Shown here piece by piece: positions 16,511-26,178 of a stretch of 64,000 nucleotides of DNA. Under the pieces are notes generated by a model. The model was not told the origin of the DNA, did no database searches, and was given only the letters and a program-made list of their open reading frames with translations. The position numbers and the translations under genes were made by a program. The DNA is taken from NCBI RefSeq assembly GCF_005877055.1, contig NZ_CP039424.1, positions 930,001 to 994,000 of the forward strand, read 5' to 3'. Each line of letters begins with the position of its first letter. Within the stretch, counting starts at the first letter, position 1. The stretch is from Citricoccus sp. SGAir0253 (GTDB lineage Bacteria > Actinomycetota > Actinomycetes > Actinomycetales > Micrococcaceae).

Positions 16511-18382
16511 ATGTGTGGAATCGTCGGCTATATCGGCCTGCCCTCTCAGCTGGACCAGCACTCCGCCCTGGACGTGCTCATGGAAGGCCTCAAGCGCCTC
16601 GAGTACCGCGGCTATGACTCCGCGGGCGTGGCCGTCATCAACGACGGCGGCATCGAGTACCGCAAGAAGGCCGGGAAGCTCTCCAATCTCGCCGACGAAC
16701 TGGAGTCCCGCCCGGTGGGCGTCTCCACGGTGGGTATCGGCCACACGCGCTGGGCCACCCACGGCGGGCCGACCGACCTCAATGCCCACCCGCACCTGGC
16801 GGACGGGGACCAGCTCTCCGTCATCCACAACGGCATCATCGAGAACTTTGCCGAGCTGAAGCGGGAGCTGCTCGCCGCCGGCGTCACGTTCCGCTCGGAG
16901 ACCGACACCGAGGTGGCCGCGGCGCTCCTCGGCCACATCTACCGCCACGAGGCCGGCCAGGACCTGACCAAGGCGATGCAGCTCGCCGCCCAGCGGCTCG
17001 AGGGCGCCTTCACCCTGCTCGCGGTGCACGCCGAGCACCCGGACCGCGTGGTCGCCTCCCGCAAGAACTCCCCGCTGGTCGTCGGGCTGGGCGAGGGCGA
17101 GAACTTCCTCGGCTCGGACGTCTCCGGCTTCATCGACTTCACCCGCAAGGCCGTGGAGCTCGAGCAGGACCAGGTGGTCACCATCACCGCGGACGGCGTG
17201 GAGATCACCGACTTCTACGGCAACCCCGCCTCCGGCAAGGAGTTCACGGTGGACTGGGACGCCTCCGCGGCCGAGAAGGGCGGCTTCGCCACCTTCATGG
17301 AGAAGGAGATCCACGACCAGCCCGCCGCCGTGGCCGACACCCTGCTGGGCCGTAGCGACGAGACCGGCCGGCTGATCCTCGACGAGCTGCGCATCGACGA
17401 GCAGGAGCTCAAGTCGATCAACAAGATCATCGTGCTAGCCTGCGGCACCTCCTCCTACGCCGGCATGGTGGCCAAGTACGCGATCGAGCACTGGTGCCGG
17501 ATCCCGGTGGAGGTGGAGCTCTCCCACGAGTTCCGCTACCGGGACCCGATCATCGACCCCAACACGCTCGTGGTGTCCATCTCCCAGTCCGGGGAGACCA
17601 TGGACACCCTCATGGCGGTCCGCTACGCCAAGGAGCAGGGCGCCCGCACGGTGTCCATCTGCAACACCAACGGCTCCACGATCCCGCGCGAGTCCGATGC
17701 CGTGCTGTACACGCACGCCGGCCCGGAGATCGCGGTGGCCTCCACCAAGGCCTTCCTGGCGCAGATCACCGCCGCGTACCTGCTGGGCCTGTACCTGGCC
17801 CAGCTGAACAAGAAGCTGTACAGCCAGCAGATCAAGGACATCCTGGCCGCGCTGGCCGCGATCCCGGCAAAGGTGCAGGAGATCCTGGACAACGCCGAGG
17901 GCATCAAGGCCCTGGCCCGCGACATGGCCGAGGCGTCCTCCGTGCTGTTCCTGGGCCGCAACGTGGGCTACCCCGTGGCCCTCGAGGGCGCGCTCAAGCT
18001 CAAGGAACTGGCCTACATCCACGCGGAGGGCTTCGCCGCCGGCGAGCTCAAGCACGGGCCGATCGCCCTGATCGACGAGGGCCAGCCGGTCTTCGTGGTG
18101 GTCCCGTCCCCCATGGACCGGCACTCCCTGCACGCGAAGGTGGTCTCCAACATCCAGGAGGTCCGCGCCCGCGGCGCGAAGACCATCGTGGTGGCCGAGG
18201 CCGGCGACGAGACGGTCCAGGCCTACGCCGAGACGGTCTTCTACGTGCCGGAGACGCAGCCCATGCTCATGCCGCTGCTGACCACCGTGCCGCTGCAGAT
18301 TTTCGCCTGCGAGCTGGCCACGGCCAAGGGCTACGACGTGGACCAGCCGCGCAACCTGGCCAAGTCCGTCACGGTGGAGTGA
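16511..18382 (+). CDS. glmS: Glutamine-fructose-6-phosphate aminotransferase
   Basis: Makes glucosamine-6-phosphate from fructose-6-phosphate and glutamine, the committed step to UDP-GlcNAc. The 623 residues are the full family length. MCGIVGYIG places the glutaminase nucleophile at Cys2. The two SIS isomerase domains include ACGTSSYAG, SISQSGETMDTL and the C-terminal DQPRNLAKSVTVE. It supplies the precursor for all three amino-sugar modules that follow on the same strand. Confidence 0.97.
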   Translation: MCGIVGYIGLPSQLDQHSALDVLMEGLKRLEYRGYDSAGVAVINDGGIEYRKKAGKLSNLADELESRPVGVSTVGIGHTRWATHGGPTDLNAHPHLADGDQLSVIHNGIIENFAELKRELLAAGVTFRSETDTEVAAALLGHIYRHEAGQDLTKAMQLAAQRLEGAFTLLAVHAEHPDRVVASRKNSPLVVGLGEGENFLGSDVSGFIDFTRKAVELEQDQVVTITADGVEITDFYGNPASGKEFTVDWDASAAEKGGFATFMEKEIHDQPAAVADTLLGRSDETGRLILDELRIDEQELKSINKIIVLACGTSSYAGMVAKYAIEHWCRIPVEVELSHEFRYRDPIIDPNTLVVSISQSGETMDTLMAVRYAKEQGARTVSICNTNGSTIPRESDAVLYTHAGPEIAVASTKAFLAQITAAYLLGLYLAQLNKKLYSQQIKDILAALAAIPAKVQEILDNAEGIKALARDMAEASSVLFLGRNVGYPVALEGALKLKELAYIHAEGFAAGELKHGPIALIDEGQPVFVVVPSPMDRHSLHAKVVSNIQEVRARGAKTIVVAEAGDETVQAYAETVFYVPETQPMLMPLLTTVPLQIFACELATAKGYDVDQPRNLAKSVTVE

Positions 18383-18487
18383 TCTCCCGCCGGCCGGCGC
18401 ACGCGTTCACCCAACGGTTACCGGCAGGACGCCGGGTGGTCGCTGCGCTGACGGCCGGCGACGACCCACGGCGTAGAGAATGATCCG

Positions 18488-18510
18488 GTCACAGGAGTAT
18501 GCCCTAGGCT
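18488..18510 (+). promoter_or_regulatory. Promoter region of the glycan operon with an element shared with glgX
   Basis: TAGGCT at 18505-18510 is a -10 candidate about 97 bp before the first gene. The stretch GTCACAGGAGTAT-GCC-CTAG at 18488-18507 matches GTCACGGGAGTAT-CGA-CTAG upstream of glgX (38504-38523) with identical spacing. A further AACGGTTAC motif lies at 18413-18421. Confidence 0.45.
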
Positions 18511-18606
18511 GAATCAGTCACTTTGTCACCACGGGGATGGTGGGGACGGGGAGGCCGGTTCGGGCTGAGGGGCCCGTGGCTGGATCATTCGCAATGGGGG
18601 GTCTTG

Positions 18607-20397
18607 GTGAACCGCATCAATCGCAATCGACTGGCGCGCGCCGTCTTCTGGGCGGTGGACATGCTGAGCTGGGTGGTGATGATCCCCGTGGCGGCCTGGT
18701 TCCGCTACGAGTTCGAGGTCCAGCGCATGCCCGTCCTGGGGCTGCTCCTCATCGCCATCGTGACCATCGCACTCCAGTCGGTCCTCGGCATCGTCACCGG
18801 TGTCTACCGCGGCCGTCATCCCTACGGCACCTTCGCCGAGGTCCGGGCACTCACCTACGTGGTCGTGCTGGTAGGAGCCCTGACCTCCGTGCTGGTCTTC
18901 GCCGTCGGCACGGCCTGGAACGTTCCGCGCAGCGTCGCTCTGATCGCGACCCCTATGGCGCTGTTCTGCATGCTGGCAGCCCGGTACGTGTTCCGCCTCA
19001 GCCGTGAGCGCCGCCTCGGGCCGAGGCAGGACGCCGCCCGCACGATCGTCTACGGGGCCGGTTACCTGGGGGAGACCGTCATCCGCCGGATGCAGACCGA
19101 TGCCGACTCGACGTTCCGGCCCGTCGCCCTGCTCGACGACGACCCGGAGCTCTCGAACCTGGAGATCCGCGGCGTGCGGGTCCTGGGTGGGTTCGACGAC
19201 ATCGCCACGGTGGCCGAGTGCACGGCCGCGGAGGAGCTGGTCATCGCGATCGGCCGCGCCGACTCCTCGCTGGTCCGGCGCATCACCGACGCCGCCCAGG
19301 ACGCCGGTTTGCGGGTGCGCGTGCTGCCCCTGCTCGAGAACATCCTCGCGGGGCACACGAAGCTGTCCGACCTGCGAGACATCTCCATCGAGGACCTCAT
19401 CGGCCGGCACCCGGTGGACACCGAGGTGGAGTCGATCGCCGACTACATCGCCGGCAAGCGCGTCCTCGTGACGGGCGCGGGCGGGTCGATCGGCGCCGAG
19501 CTGTGCCGCCAGATCGCCAAGTACGCGCCCACCGAGCTGATCATGCTGGACCGGGACGAGACCGGCCTGCAGCAGGCCCAGCTGGGGGTCGTGGGCCACG
19601 GCCTGCTCCACACCCGGGACGTGGTGCTGGCGGACATCCGCGAGCCCGAGGCCCTCGAGCGCGTCTTCCAGGAACGCCGGCCGGAGGTGGTCTACCACGC
19701 GGCGGCCCTGAAGCACCTGCCGATGCTGGAGCAGTACCCCGAGGAGGCGTGGAAGACCAACGTGCTGGGGACGCTGAACGTCCTCCGGGCGGCGAGGAAC
19801 GCCGACGTGGCAACGTTCATCAACATCAGCACGGACAAGGCCGCCAATCCGACGAGTGTCCTGGGTCACTCCAAGCGCGTCGCCGAGAAGCTGACCGCCT
19901 GGATGGGCCAGGAGACCGGCCGGCCGTACCTCTCCGTGCGCTTCGGCAACGTCATCGGCAGCCGCGGCTCCATGCTCCCGACGTTCCGCTCGCTCATCGA
20001 GAAGGGCGGCCCCCTGACGGTCACCCACCCGGACGTCACCCGCTACTTCATGACCATCCCGGAGGCCTGCCAGCTCGTGGTCCAGGCCGGCGCCATCGGC
20101 GCCCCGGGCGAGGTGCTCATCCTGGACATGGGCGAGCCCGTGCGGATCCTCGACATCGCCGAGCGCATGATCGAGATGTCCGGCAAGGACATCGAGATCA
20201 CCTTCACGGGCCTCCGCGAGGGGGAGAAGCTCCACGAGGAGCTCGTGGGCCTGGGCGAGGGCGATGAGCGCCCGTTCCATCCGAAGATCTCACATGCACT
20301 CGTCAGCGCCTTGTCACCGGACCAGATGGACCGGGACGTCTGGCTGAAGCGGTGCGGCAAGACGGAACACGAGGCAGGAGTAGTCAGTGGCAACTGA
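18607..20397 (+). CDS. Membrane-bound UDP-GlcNAc 4,6-dehydratase (PglF/CapD/WbpM family)
   Basis: Removes water from UDP-GlcNAc to give the 4-keto-6-deoxy intermediate, the first step of bacillosamine-type sugars. Of 596 residues, the first 145 form four transmembrane helices. A first Rossmann-like region follows (IVYGAGYLGETVIRRM), then the SDR catalytic domain with VTGAGGSIGAELCRQIA near residue 287. The active site reads STDKAANPTSVLGHSKRVAEK, where the usual Tyr of YxxxK is replaced, as in this family. GTG 18607 was chosen for the GGGGGG-rich site just upstream. The stop overlaps the next gene by 11 nt. Confidence 0.9.
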   Translation: MNRINRNRLARAVFWAVDMLSWVVMIPVAAWFRYEFEVQRMPVLGLLLIAIVTIALQSVLGIVTGVYRGRHPYGTFAEVRALTYVVVLVGALTSVLVFAVGTAWNVPRSVALIATPMALFCMLAARYVFRLSRERRLGPRQDAARTIVYGAGYLGETVIRRMQTDADSTFRPVALLDDDPELSNLEIRGVRVLGGFDDIATVAECTAAEELVIAIGRADSSLVRRITDAAQDAGLRVRVLPLLENILAGHTKLSDLRDISIEDLIGRHPVDTEVESIADYIAGKRVLVTGAGGSIGAELCRQIAKYAPTELIMLDRDETGLQQAQLGVVGHGLLHTRDVVLADIREPEALERVFQERRPEVVYHAAALKHLPMLEQYPEEAWKTNVLGTLNVLRAARNADVATFINISTDKAANPTSVLGHSKRVAEKLTAWMGQETGRPYLSVRFGNVIGSRGSMLPTFRSLIEKGGPLTVTHPDVTRYFMTIPEACQLVVQAGAIGAPGEVLILDMGEPVRILDIAERMIEMSGKDIEITFTGLREGEKLHEELVGLGEGDERPFHPKISHALVSALSPDQMDRDVWLKRCGKTEHEAGVVSGN

Positions 20398-21523
20398 ACG
20401 AATCTTGATGTCGAAGCCGGACGTCGGAGAGCTGGAGGAGGAATACGTCCTCTCGGCGGTGCGATCGGGCTGGATTGCACCACTGGGACCGGACGTGGAC
20501 GCCTTCGAGGCGGAGATCTCGGAGCGCACCGGGGTGAGGCATGCCGTGGCGCTGTCCTCGGGTACGGCGGCCCTGCACTTGGGGCTCCTGTCACTGGGCG
20601 TGGGGCGCGGCGACATCGTCGTGACGTCCACGATGACCTTCGCTGCGACGGCGAATGCCGTGGCCTACACCGGAGCGACCCCGTTCTTCGTGGATTCGGA
20701 TCCCATGACTGGCAACATCGATCCTGAGCTCCTGGACCAGGCGCTGGCCGAACTTCAGGGAGCAGGGACGCCCGCCTCCGCGGTGGTCCCGGTGGACCTG
20801 CTAGGGAAGGCAGCGGACTACTCCCGGATCGAGTCCATCTGCGCGGTGTACGAGGTGCCGCTGTTCTGCGACGCCGCCGAGTCCCTGGGCGCCTTCCACC
20901 GCGGGAAGGCCGCGGGTTCGTTCGGACGCGCTGGGGTCTTCTCCTTCAACGGCAACAAGATCATGACGACCTCTGGTGGCGGCATGTTCGTGACCGACGA
21001 CGAGATGCTGGCCCAGAACGTGCGCTACCTCTCCACGCAGGCACGCCAGCCGGTGGTGCACTACGAGCACACGGATGTCGGTTACAACTACCGGATGAGC
21101 AACATCCTGGCGGCGCTGGGACGGGCGCAACTGAGCCGCCTTGACGAGATGATCAGCAGGCGCCAGCAGTGGCGTGCAAGGTACAAGGACTTCTTCGAGC
21201 ACATTCCGGGCATCGAGGTCTTCGGTGGCACGAACGACACCGAGGACAATTGTTGGCTGTCGTCCATCGTCGTGGACTCCACACAGACCACCCTCACCGC
21301 ACGCGACCTGCAGGCGAAGCTCGACCGCGATGGCATCGAGTCGCGTCCGCTGTGGAAGCCGATGCACCTACAGCCGGTCTTCCGGGGTGCCCCTCGTCTC
21401 GTCAACGGCTCTTCCGAGTCCCTGTTCGAGAACGGGCTCACCCTCCCCAGTGGTTCATCGATGAGCGAGGCACAGTTCACGCGGGTGCTGGACGCGCTCG
21501 AGGACGCCATGGTTCCCGCATGA
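20387..21523 (+). CDS. PLP-dependent sugar 4-aminotransferase (DegT/DnrJ/EryC1, PglE-like)
   Basis: Transfers an amino group to C4 of the keto-sugar made by the preceding dehydratase. The 378-residue fold-type I enzyme has ALSSGTAALHLGLL for cofactor phosphate binding, the acidic CDAAESLGAFHRG and the PLP lysine in FSFNGNKIMTTSGGGM (near residue 190). The position between PglF-like and PglC-like genes matches the bacillosamine order. GTG is the start, inside the previous gene's end. Confidence 0.88.
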   Translation: MATERILMSKPDVGELEEEYVLSAVRSGWIAPLGPDVDAFEAEISERTGVRHAVALSSGTAALHLGLLSLGVGRGDIVVTSTMTFAATANAVAYTGATPFFVDSDPMTGNIDPELLDQALAELQGAGTPASAVVPVDLLGKAADYSRIESICAVYEVPLFCDAAESLGAFHRGKAAGSFGRAGVFSFNGNKIMTTSGGGMFVTDDEMLAQNVRYLSTQARQPVVHYEHTDVGYNYRMSNILAALGRAQLSRLDEMISRRQQWRARYKDFFEHIPGIEVFGGTNDTEDNCWLSSIVVDSTQTTLTARDLQAKLDRDGIESRPLWKPMHLQPVFRGAPRLVNGSSESLFENGLTLPSGSSMSEAQFTRVLDALEDAMVPA

Positions 21524-22176
21524 TCGACTACGGGTTCGTCAAGCGAAGCCTCGACGCCCTCGGCGCCGCCGGGTTGCTGGTGCTCGCCTCACCGGCGCTC
21601 GGGATCACGGCGCTGATGGTCCGGAGGAACTTGGGCCGACCGGTCTTGTTCACGCAGGAACGTCCCGGGAGGGCGGGAAAGACGTTCCGGATGTACAAGT
21701 TCCGCAGCATGAAGGACGTCGATCCCGAGGCGGGTCTGGTTACCGATGAGGAGCGGCTGACCGACTTCGGCCGATGGTTGCGCTCGACAAGCCTGGATGA
21801 ATTGCCATCCCTGCTCAACGTCCTCAAGGGGGACATGAGCTTCGTGGGACCTAGACCGCTCCTAGTGTCGTATCTGGACCGGTACACGCCGGAGCAGGCA
21901 CGGCGGCACGAGGTCAGGCCCGGAATCACCGGTCTGGCCCAAGTGAGCGGCAGGAACCTCGTGGATTGGGAGGAGCGCTTCCGGCTCGATGTCGAGTACG
22001 TGGACAACATGACCCTGCGGACCGACGCGAGGATTCTGCTGCAGACGGTCAGTGCCGTGTTCCGCCGCCATGGCATATCCGCGGACGGCCAGGCGACCAT
22101 GAGCGAGTTCACGGGGAGTCCGCTTCCGGCCTCCAGCAGGACTGGAGTCCTTGAATCGCGGGGAACCTCGACGTGA
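21520..22176 (+). CDS. Initiating phosphoglycosyl transferase (PglC-like)
   Basis: A 218-residue monotopic enzyme that moves a sugar-1-phosphate from UDP-sugar to undecaprenyl phosphate, starting repeat-unit assembly. It has a single N-terminal hydrophobic re-entrant segment (LGAAGLLVLASPALGITAL), RPGRAGKTFRMYKFRSM, the catalytic DELPSLLNVLKGDMSFVGPR, and RPGITGLAQVSGRN. The short length, without the extra transmembrane domain of WbaP, matches PglC. ATGA overlap with the aminotransferase couples sugar synthesis to its use. Confidence 0.92.
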   Translation: MIDYGFVKRSLDALGAAGLLVLASPALGITALMVRRNLGRPVLFTQERPGRAGKTFRMYKFRSMKDVDPEAGLVTDEERLTDFGRWLRSTSLDELPSLLNVLKGDMSFVGPRPLLVSYLDRYTPEQARRHEVRPGITGLAQVSGRNLVDWEERFRLDVEYVDNMTLRTDARILLQTVSAVFRRHGISADGQATMSEFTGSPLPASSRTGVLESRGTST

Positions 22177-22817
22177 CGCCGCGTCCGATGGTCATCGTGG
22201 GGGCCGGCGGATTCGGTCGTGAGGCCGCCGATGTGGTTGAGGCCGTCAACTCCGCCGCGGGTACACCGCTGTGGGAACTGTCAGGGTTCTATGACGACGC
22301 CCCTGCGGAGAAGAACCTCACTCGATTGCGGCAACGAGGCCTGGCATACCTGGGTCCCATCCCGCAGGAATGGGACGGGACGGACATCAGTTTCGTCATC
22401 GGCATCGGCAGCCCTGCCGTGCGCGAGATCCTGGCAGCGCGACTGGAACGGCTGGGCTGGGAGCCGGCCGTCCTTGTCCACCCGGCCGCCGTCGTCGGTT
22501 CCCGGTCTCTCCTCGGCGCAGGAAGCGTCGTCTGCGGGGGAGTACAGGTCTCAACCAATGTGCAGCTCGGACGGCACGTCCATCTCAACCCGAATGCGAC
22601 CATCGGCCATGACGCGGTCTTGGAGGACTTCGTGTCCGTCAATCCCGCTGTCACCGTGTCAGGTGAGGTGCGTGTCCGGACGGGGACCCTCCTTGGCGCG
22701 GGCAGCGTCGTCCTGCAGGGACTGGAGGTCGGACCCGGCGCCTTGGTTGGAGCCGCCGCCTGTGTTGTACGGGACGTCCCCGCCGACGCCACGGTCAAGG
22801 GGGTGCCCGCACGATGA
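22173..22817 (+). CDS. Sugar O/N-acyltransferase of the PglD/NeuD family
   Basis: Acetylates the 4-amino group of the UDP-sugar, completing a diacetamido sugar. The N-terminal Rossmann-like part reads MVIVGAGGFGREAADVV. The left-handed beta-helix of hexapeptide repeats starts near residue 100, with the catalytic His in NATIGHDAVLEDFVSVNP and the usual ending VKGVPAR. The 214 residues fit the family. GTGA overlap with the transferase gene. The acyl donor is presumably acetyl-CoA. Confidence 0.88.
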   Translation: MTPRPMVIVGAGGFGREAADVVEAVNSAAGTPLWELSGFYDDAPAEKNLTRLRQRGLAYLGPIPQEWDGTDISFVIGIGSPAVREILAARLERLGWEPAVLVHPAAVVGSRSLLGAGSVVCGGVQVSTNVQLGRHVHLNPNATIGHDAVLEDFVSVNPAVTVSGEVRVRTGTLLGAGSVVLQGLEVGPGALVGAAACVVRDVPADATVKGVPAR

Positions 22818-24055
22818 AGATCGTCGTTCTCAGCCAGTACTATGATCCAGAGCCGGTGCCGATCCCGGGGCAGGTGGCCCGTGGCCTCCGCGCCCGCGGG
22901 CACGAGGTGCAGGTCCTGACCGCACCGCCGAGCTATCCGGCCGGAAGGGTCTACGAGGGCTTCCGCAACCACGACACCACCACCGTTGCGGACGGGGTGC
23001 CGATACACCGGGTCCGGACGCCGATCTCCCACTCGCAGAACGCCGTGGGACGATTCGCCAGCTACTTCGGCTTCGCGGGGTCGGCTTCGAGGGCGCGCTC
23101 CCTGATCAGCGGCGCGGACGTCGTGTACGTGTACGCCACGCAGATGACGGCCTCCATCCCGGTGCACGTATGGAGCCTCCTGTGTGGAACCCCGTTCGTG
23201 CTGCACGTCCAAGACCTGTGGCCGGAGTCCATATCCGAGTCCTCGATGATCCCGCCGAAGGCCAAGCAGGCGGTCGAGGCGGTCCTGAACCCGTGGCTGC
23301 GCCGTGCCTATGCGCGTGCCGAGGCCATCGTCGCCATCGCCCCGACAATGGCGGAGGTGCTGAGCCGGCGCGGCGGTGATGCCCGCAAGGTGCGGACCAT
23401 CCTCAACTGGTCCGTGGAAGATGGTCGCCAGGTCACACCTCGGGAACGCCGTACCGCCAGCGAGGGCGGACTCCACCTGCTCTACGCGGGGAACGTGGGA
23501 GACCTGCAGGGGTTTGACGTGGTGATAGATGCGCTGTCCAAGAGCTCAGACCCCGGCGTGCGGCTGCGGGTGGTCGGCGCCGGCAGCAGCCTGGAGGACG
23601 TCAAGCGGCGTGCCGCTGTTCGGTTGCCCCCGGGGCGGGTGGAGTTCTTCGATCCTGTCCCGCGTGAGAGGCTCGGCCCGCATCTTGACTGGGCGGACTT
23701 CCAGTTGATCCCCCTCCGCAACCTGGACATCTTCCGTGGGACCATCCCGTCGAAGTTCCAGGGGAGCATGCGGGAGGCCATCCCCGTGATCACGAACGTC
23801 CCGGGCGACCTGGCGCAGATGGTAGGGGACGAGCAGGTAGGTCTGGTCGCGACGCCTGACGACGCGCAAAGCCTGGCCGCGTGCGTCGATCGAGCGGCAC
23901 GCATCGACGACGAGACGTACGCCGGACTCAGCCGTCGCAGCCTGGAGTTCTACAACCGGTCCATGTCGGCCGACTCCGGGCTGGACCGACTGGAACGGAT
24001 CCTGACAGAAGCAGCATGCGCAAGGAAGAAAGGGAGCGACCGTGTCGGACGCTAA
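22814..24055 (+). CDS. Glycosyltransferase family 4, WbuB-like
   Basis: A 413-residue GT-B enzyme. The N-terminal domain starts MKIVVLSQYYDPEPVPIPG, typical of WbuB L-FucNAc transferases, and contains VLHVQDLWPESI. The C-terminal donor domain has LLYAGNVGDLQGFDVVIDAL and the nucleotide-binding RGTIPSKFQGSMREAIPV. WbuB genes commonly neighbour FnlABC, which follow here directly. The inferred job is addition of L-FucNAc to the lipid-linked first sugar. ATGA overlap with the acetyltransferase gene. Confidence 0.87.
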   Translation: MKIVVLSQYYDPEPVPIPGQVARGLRARGHEVQVLTAPPSYPAGRVYEGFRNHDTTTVADGVPIHRVRTPISHSQNAVGRFASYFGFAGSASRARSLISGADVVYVYATQMTASIPVHVWSLLCGTPFVLHVQDLWPESISESSMIPPKAKQAVEAVLNPWLRRAYARAEAIVAIAPTMAEVLSRRGGDARKVRTILNWSVEDGRQVTPRERRTASEGGLHLLYAGNVGDLQGFDVVIDALSKSSDPGVRLRVVGAGSSLEDVKRRAAVRLPPGRVEFFDPVPRERLGPHLDWADFQLIPLRNLDIFRGTIPSKFQGSMREAIPVITNVPGDLAQMVGDEQVGLVATPDDAQSLAACVDRAARIDDETYAGLSRRSLEFYNRSMSADSGLDRLERILTEAACARKKGSDRVGR

Positions 24056-25070
24056 GAGAATCATGATCACTGGGGGTACCGGCTCCTTCGGGCACACGGT
24101 GACCCGTCGTCTGCTCGACCGCGATGACATCCAGGAGATCCGCATCCTGAGCCGGGACGAGGCCAAGCAAGACCAGATGAGGCACGACCTGGGCGATGAC
24201 CGCCTGCGTTTCTACGTTGGAGACATCCGGGACTACACCAGCGTCGAGCGGGCCATGAAGAACGTGGACTATGTCTTCCATGCCGCCGCATTGAAGCAGG
24301 TCCCGTCCTGTGAGTTCTTCCCCATGGAGGCGGTGCGGACCAACGTCTCCGGATCGGAGAACGTGGTCAGGGCCGCTGACCACGAGGGCGTCTCCTCGGT
24401 GGTGTGCCTCTCGACCGACAAGGCCGTCTACCCGGTCAACGCCATGGGCATGAGCAAGGCCCTCATGGAGAAGGTCGCCATGTCCTACGGCCTCAACAAC
24501 CGTGGGACAACGACCACGGTCTCGTGTGTGCGCTACGGCAACGTGATGTACTCCCGGGGCTCGGTGATCCCGTTGTTCATCAAGCAGCTCAAGTCCGGGA
24601 AGAACCTCACGGTGACCAACCCGGAGATGACGCGCTTCATGATGTCCCTGGAGGACTCCGTCTCCCTAGTCGAGTTCGCCTTCGAGAACGCACGCCAAGG
24701 CGACCTGTTCATCCGCAAGGCGGCATCGTGCACGATCGGAGACCTCGCGCAGGCCGTCATCAACCTGTTCCGGTCGCCCGCCAGCGTCGACGTCATCGGT
24801 ACCCGGCATGCGGAGAAGCTGTCCGAGGCGCTGGCCAGCCGAGAGGAGCTCTCGCGGGCGGAGGACATGGGGGAGTACTTCCGCATCCCGGCCGACAACC
24901 GTGACCTCAACTACAGGATCTATGTCGAGGAGGGGGATCGTGCCCAGATCCTCTACGACGACTACGACTCACATTCCGTCGAGCGCATGACCGTCGAGGA
25001 GGTCGAGGCCCTGCTGCTCACGCTCCCCGAGGTGCGCGCGGAACTCAGTCTGGCCGACGTCGGTGCCTGA
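24042..25070 (+). CDS. capE: UDP-GlcNAc 4,6-dehydratase/5-epimerase (CapE/FnlA/WbjB)
   Basis: First enzyme of UDP-N-acetyl-L-fucosamine synthesis, a soluble SDR of 342 residues. MITGGTGSFGHTVTRRLL binds NAD(P). The active site contains STDKAVYPVNAMGMSKALME, with Met in place of the usual Tyr, a hallmark of CapE/FnlA. SVVCLSTDK and GNVMYSRGSVIPLF match this group. GTG 24042 lies within the end of the upstream glycosyltransferase gene (14-nt overlap). It is distinct from the membrane PglF-like dehydratase: this branch also epimerises C5. Confidence 0.92.
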   Translation: MSDAKRIMITGGTGSFGHTVTRRLLDRDDIQEIRILSRDEAKQDQMRHDLGDDRLRFYVGDIRDYTSVERAMKNVDYVFHAAALKQVPSCEFFPMEAVRTNVSGSENVVRAADHEGVSSVVCLSTDKAVYPVNAMGMSKALMEKVAMSYGLNNRGTTTTVSCVRYGNVMYSRGSVIPLFIKQLKSGKNLTVTNPEMTRFMMSLEDSVSLVEFAFENARQGDLFIRKAASCTIGDLAQAVINLFRSPASVDVIGTRHAEKLSEALASREELSRAEDMGEYFRIPADNRDLNYRIYVEEGDRAQILYDDYDSHSVERMTVEEVEALLLTLPEVRAELSLADVGA

Positions 25071-25083
25071 GGGGGATGAATCC

Positions 25084-26178
25084 ATGAGCAAGATCGCCAT
25101 CACGGGCGCCGGCGGTTTCCTCGGGCTGCACGTGCGTGCCGCGGCACGGGAACTCGGGGTGAACACTGTGGCCATCCCGGTGGGTCCAGGCTTCGACGTT
25201 GATCATGCCGTCGGCGCACTCGACGGGGCGACTCGACTGATCCACTTGGCGGGCGTGAATCGCGGGACTGACGCCGAGATCCAGGAGGGCAACGCCCTGT
25301 TCGTCCAGCAGTTGGGCCAGGCCCTGGAGCGCTGCGAGCGGGCTCCGGAGTCGGTCATCTTCGCCAACAGCATCCAGGCCGGCAACGGCACGGTGTACGG
25401 AACGGCGAAGCAGAGGGCCGGGGCCGAGTTGGGCACTGCAGTAGAGCGCGCGGATTCCACCTATGAAGACGTCCTGCTTCCAAACCTGTTCGGCGAATAC
25501 GGACGCCCGCACTACAACTCGGTGGTCGCCACGTTCTCCCACGTGGTAGCTCGAGGCGGAGCCCCGGAAGTCCACCAGGACAAGGAACTGCAACTTCTAC
25601 ACGCCCAGGACGCGGCCGACATCATGCTGGGAGTCGTCGGAGCCTCTGACATGGATCGAGCCTCCCATCGCGAGACCGTCGCAGGCATCCTGGGACACCT
25701 GCAGGAGTTCGCTGCGCATTACACCAGCGGAGAACTGCCGGACCTCTCCTCGCCCTTCCGCCGGGACCTGTTCAACACCTATCGGGCCTATGCGTTCCCG
25801 GAGAACATGCCCCTTCCGATCACCCGTCACGCCGACAAGCGGGGATCGTTCTTCGAGATCGTGCGTTCGCACGGGGGCACCGGGCAGACCTCCTTCTCGA
25901 CGACGGCTCCGGGGATCACCCGCGGGGATCATTTCCACCGGCGCAAGGTGGAACGCTTTACCGTCCTATCGGGGACTGCCGAGATCAGGCTTCGACGCCT
26001 CTTCGACGACCAGGTGTTCACCTACACGATCACCGGCGATGAACCCAAGAGTGTGGACATGCCCACGCTGTACGCGCACAACATCAGCAACGTCGGGGAC
26101 GACACGCTGTACACCGCGTTCTGGACCAATGACATCTTCGACCCGAGCAACCCCGACACGATTCCGGAGACAGTTTAA
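25084..26178 (+). CDS. capF: Bifunctional reductase/epimerase for UDP-L-FucNAc (CapF/FnlB/WbjC)
   Basis: A 364-residue two-domain enzyme. The N-terminal SDR domain (IAITGAGGFLGLHVRAAA, with Tyr and Lys in VYGTAKQRAG) reduces the 4-keto group. The C-terminal cupin domain (ADKRGSFFEIVRS, GDHFHRRKVERFTVLSG) performs the C3 epimerisation, with metal-binding His residues in GDHFH. ATG 25084 was chosen for the GAGGGGGATG site upstream and the match to the family start. Confidence 0.92.
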   Translation: MSKIAITGAGGFLGLHVRAAARELGVNTVAIPVGPGFDVDHAVGALDGATRLIHLAGVNRGTDAEIQEGNALFVQQLGQALERCERAPESVIFANSIQAGNGTVYGTAKQRAGAELGTAVERADSTYEDVLLPNLFGEYGRPHYNSVVATFSHVVARGGAPEVHQDKELQLLHAQDAADIMLGVVGASDMDRASHRETVAGILGHLQEFAAHYTSGELPDLSSPFRRDLFNTYRAYAFPENMPLPITRHADKRGSFFEIVRSHGGTGQTSFSTTAPGITRGDHFHRRKVERFTVLSGTAEIRLRRLFDDQVFTYTITGDEPKSVDMPTLYAHNISNVGDDTLYTAFWTNDIFDPSNPDTIPETV